Shown here one piece after another: positions 29,864-39,028 of a DNA stretch of 64,000 bases. How positions within the stretch are numbered: position 1 is the first letter of the stretch; each line of letters starts with the position of its first letter. Made by a program: the position numbers and the translations under genes. Source of the DNA: Saccharicrinis sp050589685. Its GTDB lineage: Bacteria; Bacteroidota; Bacteroidia; Bacteroidales; Marinilabiliaceae. The stretch lies in assembly GCF_050589685.1 (NCBI RefSeq), contig NZ_JBNGOS010000015.1:73510-137509 (forward strand), given 5' to 3'. The notes beneath the pieces were generated by a model. The model did no database searches. It was not told the origin of the DNA and saw nothing but the letters and a program-made list of their open reading frames with translations.

Positions 29864-31234
29864 TTAATGCAGATTATTCTTCAGATCATTATCGTAATCT
29901 TCCATCATCTTCTGCAATCTTTGAACCACCTCAGGATTCTCATCGGCCCTATTGGTCGTTTCTGAAATATCATTTTTCAGATTATACAATTCCACATTTT
30001 CGTTTACAACCCTTAGCTTCCATTCCGCATTACGAATAGCCTCCAATACGGTGTCCTTATAAAAATAAAAAGCCTCGTGGGGCGTTTTCGCACCTTTCTG
30101 GCCTGATAAAAGCGGCCAGATATCTTTACCATCCAGCGATTTTTCCGTCAGGGAGGATCCGGTTAGATTAGCGATAGTTGGCATTAGATCAATGGTTGAA
30201 GCTATTTCGGAACAGACGGTACCAGCCGGTATTTTTCCTTTCCATTGCGCGATCATTGGCTCGCGCATACCTCCTTCGTAGGTTTGAAACTTAAATCCCC
30301 GCAAAGGCAACGCGCTTCCTCCGTGACCATTCTTTAAATTCCAGGGTCCGTTATCTGAGGTAAACACTACCAAGGTATTTTTATCTAAACCAAGGTCTTC
30401 AAGCGATTTTAGGATTTGCCCCATACTCCAATCCAGTTCCTCAATGACATCACCATATAATCCTCTTTCACTTCTCCCTTTAAAATCAGGAGATGGATAT
30501 AATGGAATGTGTGGCATGGTATGAGCCAGATATAAGAAAAATGGCTTATCACGTTTATCCTGAATAAATTTTATCGCTTCTTCGGTATATCGTTTGGTTA
30601 AATAGGTTTGATCGACAGGATATTCAATTACCTCATCATTTTCCATTAACGGAACTTTACCCCCCCGCCATTTTTCTTCCCGAAGGCTATCCAAGGTCAT
30701 TCCTTCCCTTAAAACAATATCTGAAGCCACTTTGAAATTACGGTTGACCGACATATCATTGCTAAAGGGAATTCCAAAATATCGATCAAACCCCTGTGAA
30801 ACAGGCAAGTGTTCAGGCTTATCGCCCAAATGCCATTTTCCAATACAGGCAGTTTCATAACCTCGTTGTTTAAGCAAATCTGCAATGGTTACCTCTTTGG
30901 TGTCAAGTCCAGTCTCGCTATAAGGCCAAAGAACTCTTGGCACCCCTACTCTTGGAGGATAACAACCTGTTAATAAAGCTGCTCTGGAAGGAGAACACAC
31001 TGACGATGCGGAATAAAAATCTGTAAAACGCATACCATCCTCGGCCATTTGATCAAGATTAGGCGTTTTGATCAACGGTGAGCCAAAACATCCCACATCC
31101 TGATAGCCCTGGTCATCGGTAAAAAAAATGATTACATTGGGTGGTTGAGGCGTTTGTGTACACCCCATCATCATTAAACTAATACAAAACAATAATCCTT
31201 TTATTATTCCGCTACCCCTTGATAAAATATTCAT
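29864..31234 (-). CDS. S1 family sulfatase, arylsulfatase A-like lipoprotein
   Basis: A 456-residue lipoprotein (MMGC, Cys25). Metal ligands are in FTDDQGYQDVGC near 38-49. The formylglycine motif C80-S-P-S-R84 sits in SSVCSPSRAALLTGCYPPRVG, and GKWHLGDKPEHLP follows. It resembles the arylsulfatase A / GALNS-type group often seen in PULs. The length (about 456) is the minimal sulfatase size, with no appended domain. It begins a transcript with the sulfatase at 28243, 25 bases away. The substrate is unknown. Confidence 0.92.
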   Translation of the reverse strand: MNILSRGSGIIKGLLFCISLMMMGCTQTPQPPNVIIFFTDDQGYQDVGCFGSPLIKTPNLDQMAEDGMRFTDFYSASSVCSPSRAALLTGCYPPRVGVPRVLWPYSETGLDTKEVTIADLLKQRGYETACIGKWHLGDKPEHLPVSQGFDRYFGIPFSNDMSVNRNFKVASDIVLREGMTLDSLREEKWRGGKVPLMENDEVIEYPVDQTYLTKRYTEEAIKFIQDKRDKPFFLYLAHTMPHIPLYPSPDFKGRSERGLYGDVIEELDWSMGQILKSLEDLGLDKNTLVVFTSDNGPWNLKNGHGGSALPLRGFKFQTYEGGMREPMIAQWKGKIPAGTVCSEIASTIDLMPTIANLTGSSLTEKSLDGKDIWPLLSGQKGAKTPHEAFYFYKDTVLEAIRNAEWKLRVVNENVELYNLKNDISETTNRADENPEVVQRLQKMMEDYDNDLKNNLH

Positions 31235-31370
31235 ACTTAATTATTTTTTAATACTACCCACGGCAAACGATTATAAAAATAAATCGTTGTGGTTCCCTGT
31301 GTTTTTTTTGATTCTCAGTGGTTAGTATTTTTTTTTCTTAAAAAAACCTTATAATATTTACTCCAATAAC

Positions 31371-33680
31371 TTACAAAGCCTCTAAACTGCCATTTAAGGA
31401 ATACGTCTTTCCCATTTCGGTATTCAATTCTATTTGCTTGTCTTTATATTTTAACTTGCAGACTTTTCCTGCTTTAGACAGCACATTCAGCTTTTCAAGC
31501 TTACCGTCGTTCCAGCTAAAAGTTAGTTCAAAACCTCCTCGTACGCATACTCCTGAAATATTACCCTGTTGCAATGCATCCGGTAAAGCCGGCAGCAAAT
31601 GAATATGATCTAAATGACTTTGAACCAATAATTCGATAATACCTGATGTTCCTCCGAAATTACCATCAATCTGAAATGGCGGGTGTGCATCAAACAAGTT
31701 TGTATACGACCCTCCTCCCACTTTCCCATCCGGCCTTTCCGCAGGACTTAACAGTTTATGGATCATTTTATAAGATCTGTTCCCATCTAGAAACCGGGCC
31801 CAATAATTAATTTTCCAGGCCAGACTCCAACCGGTTCCGCCATCGCCCCTGAATTCAAGAGACTGTTTTGCCGCTTTCATGAATTCTGGTGTTTCAACCG
31901 GATTAATTTCCTTACCGGGGTATACAGCCCATAAATGAGATACATGCCTATGTTTTATTTTAGGATCATCTTTATCTTCCAACCACTCTTGCAACTGACC
32001 ATATTGTCCAATTTTATTTGGTGCGATTCTCGGAATCAAGGCCGCTAACTTATTTGAAAAGTCTTTATCCACGCCTAAGATTTCGGAAGCTTCTATACAT
32101 ATTTCAAACAATGCTCTTATAATCTGATGATCCATAGTTGGTCCGGCCACCAATCCTCCAATTTCAGGCGAGTTAGAAGGGGAACTAATCAAATAACCTG
32201 TGTTGGGGTCTTCATACAGAAACTCCGTGAAAAATTGTGCAGCCCCTTTCATCAGGTGGTACTTTTCTTCTAAGAAATCTTTATCCTGCGTAAACAAATA
32301 ATGCTCCCATATGTGTGTGGATAACCACGCCCCTCCTGTTACCCAAATCCCGTGATTGGAAGCATTAATAGGTGCAGCTCCCCGCCAAATATCTGTATTG
32401 TGATGTAGGACCCAGCCGTTACAATCGTAATGTTCTTTAGCCACAATTTTTCCTGATTGAGCTACCTCTTCAAGCATAGTAAATAAAGGCTCATGACACT
32501 CCGACAGGTTAGTCAGTTCGACAGGCCAGTAGTTCATTTCGGTATTGATATTTACCGTATACTTACTTTCCCAGGGTGGCCTTATGTTATCATTCCAGAT
32601 CCCCTGAAGGGTTCCGGGACGAGTTCCCTGCCTGCTGCTCGCTAGCATCAGATAACGACCGTACTGAACATATAAAGCAAGCAGTTGAGGATCATCAGGA
32701 TTTAATGCAAAAGCTTCAATTCTCTTTTCGGTGGTTATTTTAGATTTACCGTTATCACCAAAATCGAGATTAAAGCGTTTGTACAGTTTTTGATAATCTT
32801 CAATATGAGCCGTTTTTACATCTTCAAATTTTTTATCCTCTACTTGTTGCATTGCTGAGTTTGCCAAATCCTTAGCAATCCCACTAACATCCTTGAAATT
32901 AATGTAATTAGTAGCTGCTGTAAGATATATGGTGGCATATCTGGCTTTACTTACCCGTATTTTCCCATCTTCAACCGACAGTTTACCATTGGTTTTTACT
33001 TTCAAGCTGGCGATCCCGTTCAGGGCACCATCTTTTACTTGTACCTCCAACGTCATTGCATTTTCAGCAATACTCACTGATTTCTGCTCATGCAGCGCAT
33101 CAAAAAATAATTTAAAGTCGAGGGCTTTTTTCTTATCAGCCGATAATTGAATGGCAATGACCTGATCGGGAAAGCTGGCCAATACTTCTCGCTTAAAGTT
33201 GGTTTTACCCACTTTATACGAAACGCTTGAAATGGCCTTTTCAATATCCAGAGTACGGGAATAATTTGTGTAGTTTTCGTGCCCCGGAAATTCGATAAAT
33301 ACATCACCAAAAGGTTGATAAGCTTTTTGTTTGAGTGGCACACTCATAAATTCATCCGAAGCCAGATGTGTAGCTTCCAATTGTTTTCCTTCTGAAAGCA
33401 ACTGTCTTATTTGAGCCAGATATTTATGTGCTCCTTTATGGGCATAATCATGAGGTTGCCCGGTCCATAAGGTTTCTTCGTTAAACTGGATATGTTCCTT
33501 TTCAACTCCTCCGTATATCATGGCTCCCATGCGACCGTTTCCAATGGGCAAGGCATCAGTCCATTTATCGGCAGGCTGATTGTAGAACAAACGAAAAGCA
33601 GTTTGGTTTTCAGTTGCACCGCCGGATATTACACCTGCAAAACCCAACATAAATGCAATTATTAACTTACTTTTTATCAT
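31371..33680 (-). CDS. GH95 alpha-L-fucosidase-type enzyme
   Basis: I take the ATG at 33680 as the start: it directly opens a signal peptide (MIKSKLIIAFMLG), whereas the frame's first ATG at 33737 adds 19 residues ahead of it. The product is about 769 residues. GH95 blocks appear in order: LFYNQPADKW, ALPIGNGRMGAMIYG, NEETLWTG, then VNINTEMNYWP (the asparagines used in catalysis), HRHVSHLWAVYPG and DGNFGGTSGI near the C-terminus. Characterised GH95 enzymes are inverting alpha-1,2-L-fucosidases or alpha-L-galactosidases. With two GH29 enzymes this is the third fucosidase-like gene. It has gaps of about 136 and 260 bases on its two sides. Confidence 0.95.
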   Translation of the reverse strand: MIKSKLIIAFMLGFAGVISGGATENQTAFRLFYNQPADKWTDALPIGNGRMGAMIYGGVEKEHIQFNEETLWTGQPHDYAHKGAHKYLAQIRQLLSEGKQLEATHLASDEFMSVPLKQKAYQPFGDVFIEFPGHENYTNYSRTLDIEKAISSVSYKVGKTNFKREVLASFPDQVIAIQLSADKKKALDFKLFFDALHEQKSVSIAENAMTLEVQVKDGALNGIASLKVKTNGKLSVEDGKIRVSKARYATIYLTAATNYINFKDVSGIAKDLANSAMQQVEDKKFEDVKTAHIEDYQKLYKRFNLDFGDNGKSKITTEKRIEAFALNPDDPQLLALYVQYGRYLMLASSRQGTRPGTLQGIWNDNIRPPWESKYTVNINTEMNYWPVELTNLSECHEPLFTMLEEVAQSGKIVAKEHYDCNGWVLHHNTDIWRGAAPINASNHGIWVTGGAWLSTHIWEHYLFTQDKDFLEEKYHLMKGAAQFFTEFLYEDPNTGYLISSPSNSPEIGGLVAGPTMDHQIIRALFEICIEASEILGVDKDFSNKLAALIPRIAPNKIGQYGQLQEWLEDKDDPKIKHRHVSHLWAVYPGKEINPVETPEFMKAAKQSLEFRGDGGTGWSLAWKINYWARFLDGNRSYKMIHKLLSPAERPDGKVGGGSYTNLFDAHPPFQIDGNFGGTSGIIELLVQSHLDHIHLLPALPDALQQGNISGVCVRGGFELTFSWNDGKLEKLNVLSKAGKVCKLKYKDKQIELNTEMGKTYSLNGSLEAL

Positions 33681-33942
33681 GATTTTCAAATTTAGTATCA
33701 AACTAATTAATTCTAAAAGATATATTTTCCTCATCACAAAAACAGACTAAAGGAAAAACTATGATGCTTTATTTTTTTTATAATGGAACATCTTCATTGT
33801 TTATTGACCCTCTCTATTCTATTAAAGCCGGAGACGCTCTCCATTTTTTCTTTCAAGATTATTGCTACCTTCAGCAGGTTCAAGCAAGCCTGGTACTGCA
33901 CTCCCTTATTACCCTAATTTAAGGCTGCCTGAAACTTTGATT

Positions 33943-35727
33943 TTATTCCTTACTCTTTTTTACCTCTACGTAAAAAGGCATGAGGTACTTTATTTTATCC
34001 TTTTCTTTTATCAATACTACCGGAATAATATCTGCTTCCCCTTTACCTAGGTCAAACTGACCCAACGAAAGCTTTCGATCCAAAACATGCTCAAAAGAAA
34101 AGTTTTGTTCCTCTTTTCCAATTTTTAGCTGAACCTCGCCATTACCTTCAATCACCTTCTTAAAATAAAGGTTAATTTCATATTTGCCGGCTTGTGCTAT
34201 TTCCGTTTCCCAATATACAACTTCCTTTTCTGCATCCTTGTGAGCTGTGAAGTGCACATCGTTTAAATTAAGATAGACTGGATTTTCGAACTCAGTTCCA
34301 ATCACCATTCGTGGTGAATGCACAATGTTTGGAGAAGCCTGCATGTCTGTAAGCCAGGTATCCAGTTCTTCTTTCAATTGTATAGCTACCTTTGTATTGC
34401 TGTTTACAATATTGTTCTGCTCGTAAGGATCGTTAGCTAAGTTATACAATTCAAACTCCTCTATTCCTGACGACTGGTCACAATTCCCAACAAACTTATG
34501 TTCCCCCCTGCGAACCATCATGTTTTTATATCGTTGAGGTTCTCTTCGCGTCCAGTAGCGACAAATGGAACGTTCGGGCAAATCGCTTTGTTCCTCTTTT
34601 AACAATGGCAATAAACTTACACCGTCAATCTTTCTATCATCTGGAATTTTCGCTCCACACAAGGCTGCAATAGTTGGAAAAATATCGAAATGCGATGCTG
34701 TTACCTCAATATCCCTGTTTCCTTTAAATGCTGCCGGATATCGCCAAAAGCATGGCACATGAATCCCGCCTTCGTACACCGATGATTTACGACCTCGCAT
34801 TCCGGCCAGATATCGATAAGGTATGGGTCCATTGTCGGTCATGAAAATCATCAAAGTATTTTCTTTTAGATTTAGTTGATCAATTTTAGCAAACAATCTA
34901 CCCAGGTTATCATCAATATTACTTACCATAGCATATACCTTTCTGGCCTTTTCCTTCATTGGTTCTGTCATTTCAGGAAAAGGTCTGCCATCATTCTCAA
35001 AGCCCGATGCCGGATCAATATCTTGATACCTATTGTAATACTCCTGCGGAACCTGCAGTGGATCATGCGGTGCATTAAATGCCAGGTAAAGGAAAAAAGG
35101 TTCTTCCTTATTTTCTTCAACGAAATCGATAGCGGCATTTGTGAACACATCGGAACAATATCCTTCACGCTCTACTATTTTACCGTTACTCCATAAGGTA
35201 GGACTAAAATAGCTCTTATTAAATTTTAAATGGTTAGGCCAATCTCCCCATTGTCCAATTCCACCCGACAAATGACGCAAGGTATAGCCAAACCCCTGGT
35301 CTTCCGGACGAAATGGGTAGTTATCACCTAAATGCCATTTACCAATCATACCCGTTTTATATCCTGCATCTTTTAATACTTCGGCAAGGGTTATTTCACT
35401 GGTTGCCATGATAGCTCCACCTTGATAGGTATCGTGTACTCCTGTTCGTAAAGAATAACGCCCCGTTAATAAAGAAGCGCGTGTTGGAGCACAAACCGGA
35501 GATACCAGGAATTCGCTGAATCGGGCACTCTCTCCGGCAAATTTATCCAGAACAGGTGTTTTTATATGCGGGTTTCCATAATAACCCAAATCGCCAAAGC
35601 CCTGATCATCCGTCATGATTAAAATGACATTAGGTTTTGAAGACTTGCCAGTTTCATTAACATGAGTGCAACCTCCCAAAACTAATATCAGAAATATACC
35701 CAGATAATCGATGGATTTTCTCATCAC
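33943..35727 (-). CDS. S1 family sulfatase lipoprotein with C-terminal domain
   Basis: A 594-residue lipoprotein (LVLGGC, Cys20). Metal ligands lie in MTDDQGFGDLG near 38-47, the formylglycine motif is C79-A-P-T-R83, and GKWHLGDNYP follows. The C-terminal 130 residues make a beta-rich extension with YEINLYFKK and a Lys-rich end, like the one in the sulfatase at 1280-3100. Conserved RPEDQGF and EGYCSDVF blocks tie the two as paralogues. It lies 7 bases downstream of another sulfatase (35735-37057), so the pair is translated from one transcript. Probable 4- or 6-O-sulfatase acting on a galactose-like residue, but this is only suggested by family resemblance. Confidence 0.93.
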   Translation of the reverse strand: MMRKSIDYLGIFLILVLGGCTHVNETGKSSKPNVILIMTDDQGFGDLGYYGNPHIKTPVLDKFAGESARFSEFLVSPVCAPTRASLLTGRYSLRTGVHDTYQGGAIMATSEITLAEVLKDAGYKTGMIGKWHLGDNYPFRPEDQGFGYTLRHLSGGIGQWGDWPNHLKFNKSYFSPTLWSNGKIVEREGYCSDVFTNAAIDFVEENKEEPFFLYLAFNAPHDPLQVPQEYYNRYQDIDPASGFENDGRPFPEMTEPMKEKARKVYAMVSNIDDNLGRLFAKIDQLNLKENTLMIFMTDNGPIPYRYLAGMRGRKSSVYEGGIHVPCFWRYPAAFKGNRDIEVTASHFDIFPTIAALCGAKIPDDRKIDGVSLLPLLKEEQSDLPERSICRYWTRREPQRYKNMMVRRGEHKFVGNCDQSSGIEEFELYNLANDPYEQNNIVNSNTKVAIQLKEELDTWLTDMQASPNIVHSPRMVIGTEFENPVYLNLNDVHFTAHKDAEKEVVYWETEIAQAGKYEINLYFKKVIEGNGEVQLKIGKEEQNFSFEHVLDRKLSLGQFDLGKGEADIIPVVLIKEKDKIKYLMPFYVEVKKSKE

Positions 35728-35734
35728 AGTTTCG

Positions 35735-37057
35735 TTAGTAAATATTGTTTTTTATAGCCCTCTCCCACAAATCTATTTTTTCAACCATCTCTTTAACCAA
35801 TTCCGGATTTTCATTGGCCACATTGTTGGTTTCTCCAATATCCGATTTCAGATTAAACAACATAGGTTCAGCTTCCTTATTTGGCAACATCAATTTCCAG
35901 TCACCCTTGCGCATTGCTCTTCTTTTAACATACCCCCAGAATAGTTCACGTTGCGGCAAATCTTCTCCTTTGAATAAAAGATTTTTAATACTAATCCCAT
36001 CAATTTCCTTAGGCATTTCTGCACCTATCATATCCACGATGGTAGGATAAAGATCCATGGTTAAAATAGTCTGGTCATTTACCTGGTTGGGGGCAATTTT
36101 ACCCGGAAACCATGCCATGGCCGAAACTCTATGCCCACCTTCCCAAAGATTTGACTTATATCCTTTTAGAGGTCCATTACTTCCTACTTTTTTAATTCCG
36201 CCATTATCGGAACAAAAGAATACAAAGGTGTTCTTATGCAGGTTTAAGTCTTTCAAGGTACTCATAACTTTGCCAATACCTTCATCCATCACCTCTACCA
36301 TTTCTTTGTAAATCAAGTCTAGTTCTTCTTGCGGTATATTAACCTTTAATTTCGGATCGTTTTTCCAGCCAATAGACCTTTCTGCTTTTGAGTTTCGACC
36401 TTGAAAAGGACCGTGTGGAGCCTCGTGCGGGATATACAGTAAAAAAGGTTTGTCTTTATGACGTTTAATAAAATCAACGGAATGTTTTGTAATTAAATCG
36501 GTTGAATACCCCGATTCTTTCTTTAGTGTATCGTCATACCACCAATCCTCATAACCTTCCTGATCGATATGCGAGTGATAATCCACATTACCTGAAACGT
36601 AACCTATATATTCATCGAATCCCTGATGAACAGGATTAAATTTTGTTTGGTAACCTACATGCCATTTCCCAAACATTCCGGTTACATACCCGGCCTCTTT
36701 AAAACTTTCTGCAAATGTTTTTTCGCTTGTTGCCAAACCATGATGTCGGTGATGCTTTGCCGTTACCACACCGTCAATACCCACACGTTGCTGATATTTA
36801 CCCGTTAACAATGCTGCCCGTGTGGGGCTGCAAACCGGTCCGTTAGAGTGGAAGTCAGTAAACCGAATTCCTTCATGAGCCATTTTATCCAGATTTGGCG
36901 TATTAATGTACTTATTTCCGTAACAAGATAAATCACCGTAACCAAGGTCATCGGCCATGATAATAATAATATTTGGCTGCTCTGTTTTTTTAGGCGAACA
37001 ATTGACAAAAATTACCCCTAAAAACACACAAAATAATATAAAATGACATTTTATCAT
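35735..37057 (-). CDS. S1 family sulfatase lipoprotein (440 aa)
   Basis: The product is a lipoprotein (IFVNC, Cys20). DDLGYGDLSCYGN near 36-48 holds metal ligands. The formylglycine motif is C76-S-P-T-R80, with RAALLTGKYQQRVG following, then GKWHVGYQ and GFDEYIGY. At 440 residues it is close to a minimal sulfatase core. The middle region (GNVDYHSHIDQEGYEDWWYDD) is rich in His, Trp and acidic residues and probably contributes to substrate binding. It precedes the sulfatase at 33943-35727 by only 7 bases, so the two are probably co-expressed. The substrate is unknown. Confidence 0.92.
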   Translation of the reverse strand: MIKCHFILFCVFLGVIFVNCSPKKTEQPNIIIIMADDLGYGDLSCYGNKYINTPNLDKMAHEGIRFTDFHSNGPVCSPTRAALLTGKYQQRVGIDGVVTAKHHRHHGLATSEKTFAESFKEAGYVTGMFGKWHVGYQTKFNPVHQGFDEYIGYVSGNVDYHSHIDQEGYEDWWYDDTLKKESGYSTDLITKHSVDFIKRHKDKPFLLYIPHEAPHGPFQGRNSKAERSIGWKNDPKLKVNIPQEELDLIYKEMVEVMDEGIGKVMSTLKDLNLHKNTFVFFCSDNGGIKKVGSNGPLKGYKSNLWEGGHRVSAMAWFPGKIAPNQVNDQTILTMDLYPTIVDMIGAEMPKEIDGISIKNLLFKGEDLPQRELFWGYVKRRAMRKGDWKLMLPNKEAEPMLFNLKSDIGETNNVANENPELVKEMVEKIDLWERAIKNNIY

Positions 37058-37130
37058 TGATCCACTTTATTAAACAGTTTTATTCACAGTTTTTTAACAT
37101 CCCCATCCCCGCACTTTTGGTGCGTCAGTT

Positions 37131-37152
37131 CCCTTAGCCTCTAGGCTAAGGG
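37131..37152. repeat. Perfect 10-bp hairpin in sulfatase spacer
   Basis: The arms cccttagcct and aggctaaggg are exact reverse complements with a 2-base centre. It lies in the 170-base gap between two sulfatase genes. No T-run follows on the minus strand, so it is more likely a dispersed repeat or processing structure than a terminator. Confidence 0.5.
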
Positions 37153-37227
37153 GAAGGGCCTTTAGATTATTGGAAAAATACACATTTCCTAAAATTATTT
37201 TTTCAACATGTTAATCATGTCAAATTT

Positions 37228-38817
37228 TTAATCATCCCAATGCCTGGCAATAATATCAAGTATCTCAGGGTTTTCGGCATCTGTATCGCCCAGAGCGATT
37301 CTTTGCCTTAAGATTTCCTCCTTCATTTCCTTGATGATTTCCTGATATTCGGGATCATCGTAGGCGTTATGCAATTCGTTCGGATCTTTTTCTAAGTCAA
37401 AGAAATCCCAGTATTTACCTGTATTTGCACCTTCCTCATACTCATTATCTTTAAACCCATGACCGTAGAAAAAAGCCAGCTTAAAGCGTTCGCCCCGGAT
37501 ACCAAAATGTCCCGGACGGTTGGTCTGGTGCTCCCAATAGCGGTAATAGCCGTATTCTCTCCAATCTTTTGGCGTTTTCCCTCGTAAGTTCGAACGGAAA
37601 CTATGCCCCTGCATTTCCGAAGGATACTTCGCTTTTGCATAATCTGCAAATAAGGCTGAAAAATCCACGTTTTCAATAATATCTGTATTACGGGTTCCTG
37701 CCGGAATCTCTTTAGGATATCGAATAACAAACGGCATATGAATGGATTCTTTATAAATCATTCGTTTATCGAACCAACCATGTTCTCCCAGAAAGTATCC
37801 CTGATCCGCTGTATAAATAACGATTGTGTTTTCTGCCAGTCCTGATTCATCCAGATACTTTAAAAGTTTACCTATGTTATCGTCGATAGCTGCCCCGCAG
37901 CGCATAAAATCTTTTACAAATTTCTGATAGGTCTTCATGCGGGCTTCTTCGTGCGTTAATCCATCGACCGAAAAAGGCAGCTCGGGATAAAACATATAAT
38001 CTGCTTTCTCATCAGGGTGTTCTGTAGCAAAAAGGTAACGTTTTTTTAAATTATCAATAGACTGACCTTTGAAAGAGCGACCTGTTTCTTCCGCACCTCT
38101 GTCCCAAAATGAGTCTGGTACCGGTATTTCCTCATTACGATATAAGTGACTGAAGCGTTTGGGATAATCATATGGTTCATGCGTCGCTTTAAAGTGACAC
38201 ATGGCCATAAATGGTTTGGACTGGTCGCGATGCTCAATCCAGTCGATGGTCATATCCGCGATTACATCTGTACTAAAGCCCTCATAAGGGATACCCCCTT
38301 CATGTCCATCGCCCCAGTTTTCTTTTGTTTTTAATATTGGATCCCAATATCTTCCTTGTCCTGGCAAAACACAGTAATAATCGAAACCGGTTGGCTCTTT
38401 TTTAAGATGCCACTTTCCAATAATCGAAGTTTGGTAACCAGATGCTGTTAGGACTTTGGCAATGTTATTTTGCTTTGGGAAAAGTGAACCGCTCAGTGTT
38501 TTAACTCCGTTACGATGACTGTATTGTCCTGTTAAAATAGTTGCTCTACTGGGGGTGCAAATAGAATTAGACACCAAACAGTTTTCCAACACACAGCCTT
38601 CATCCGCCAACCGGCTGATATTGGGCGTGTGCACATAATCTTTAAGAATACCGCCATAAATACCCCATGCCTGTCCAGTATGGTCATCGGCCATGATATA
38701 AAGAATATTTGGACGTTTAGGTATTGTTTTGTTGTCGGTCTTTTTAGCATTTGTACAACTAGCTAATCCTGAAACGATAATAGCTAGTGATAGGACCCAT
38801 TTAATTTGTTTATTCAT
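37228..38817 (-). CDS. S1 family sulfatase lipoprotein (529 aa)
   Basis: A lipoprotein (GLASC, Cys21). The metal-site MADDHTGQAWG is near 42-52. The formylglycine motif is C87-T-P-S-R91 in NSICTPSRATILTG. GKWHLKKEPTGFDYY and VLPGQGRYWDP follow, and the DQGYFLGEHGWFDKR block lies further on. These blocks are shared with the truncated sulfatase at positions 1-1115, so both belong to one subfamily. Many such proteins are annotated as N-acetylglucosamine-6- or heparan-type sulfatases, but I cannot confirm that here. It sits alone between gaps of 170 and 211 bases. Confidence 0.92.
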   Translation of the reverse strand: MNKQIKWVLSLAIIVSGLASCTNAKKTDNKTIPKRPNILYIMADDHTGQAWGIYGGILKDYVHTPNISRLADEGCVLENCLVSNSICTPSRATILTGQYSHRNGVKTLSGSLFPKQNNIAKVLTASGYQTSIIGKWHLKKEPTGFDYYCVLPGQGRYWDPILKTKENWGDGHEGGIPYEGFSTDVIADMTIDWIEHRDQSKPFMAMCHFKATHEPYDYPKRFSHLYRNEEIPVPDSFWDRGAEETGRSFKGQSIDNLKKRYLFATEHPDEKADYMFYPELPFSVDGLTHEEARMKTYQKFVKDFMRCGAAIDDNIGKLLKYLDESGLAENTIVIYTADQGYFLGEHGWFDKRMIYKESIHMPFVIRYPKEIPAGTRNTDIIENVDFSALFADYAKAKYPSEMQGHSFRSNLRGKTPKDWREYGYYRYWEHQTNRPGHFGIRGERFKLAFFYGHGFKDNEYEEGANTGKYWDFFDLEKDPNELHNAYDDPEYQEIIKEMKEEILRQRIALGDTDAENPEILDIIARHWDD

Positions 38818-39028
38818 TGTTAATTATATTAATTCTAATTTTTAGGGCTTTTTTATAACACAAAACATCGAAACCAGGTGCTTTGCTGATTATTATCTCC
38901 ATTCCGATACATTCAACTTTGTATTCCAAAGTATCCCTAACATAAGGAGATGCATCGGTTTTACTCATATTATATACCTGGGGCTCCGCTGGGCTGCACT
39001 AGGCTATTACTCTACATTCCTATGGGGT

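Noticed and set aside
37392..37730. 112-aa minus-strand open frame
   Set aside because: It overlaps the confident sulfatase at 37228-38817 in another frame and shows no family motif.
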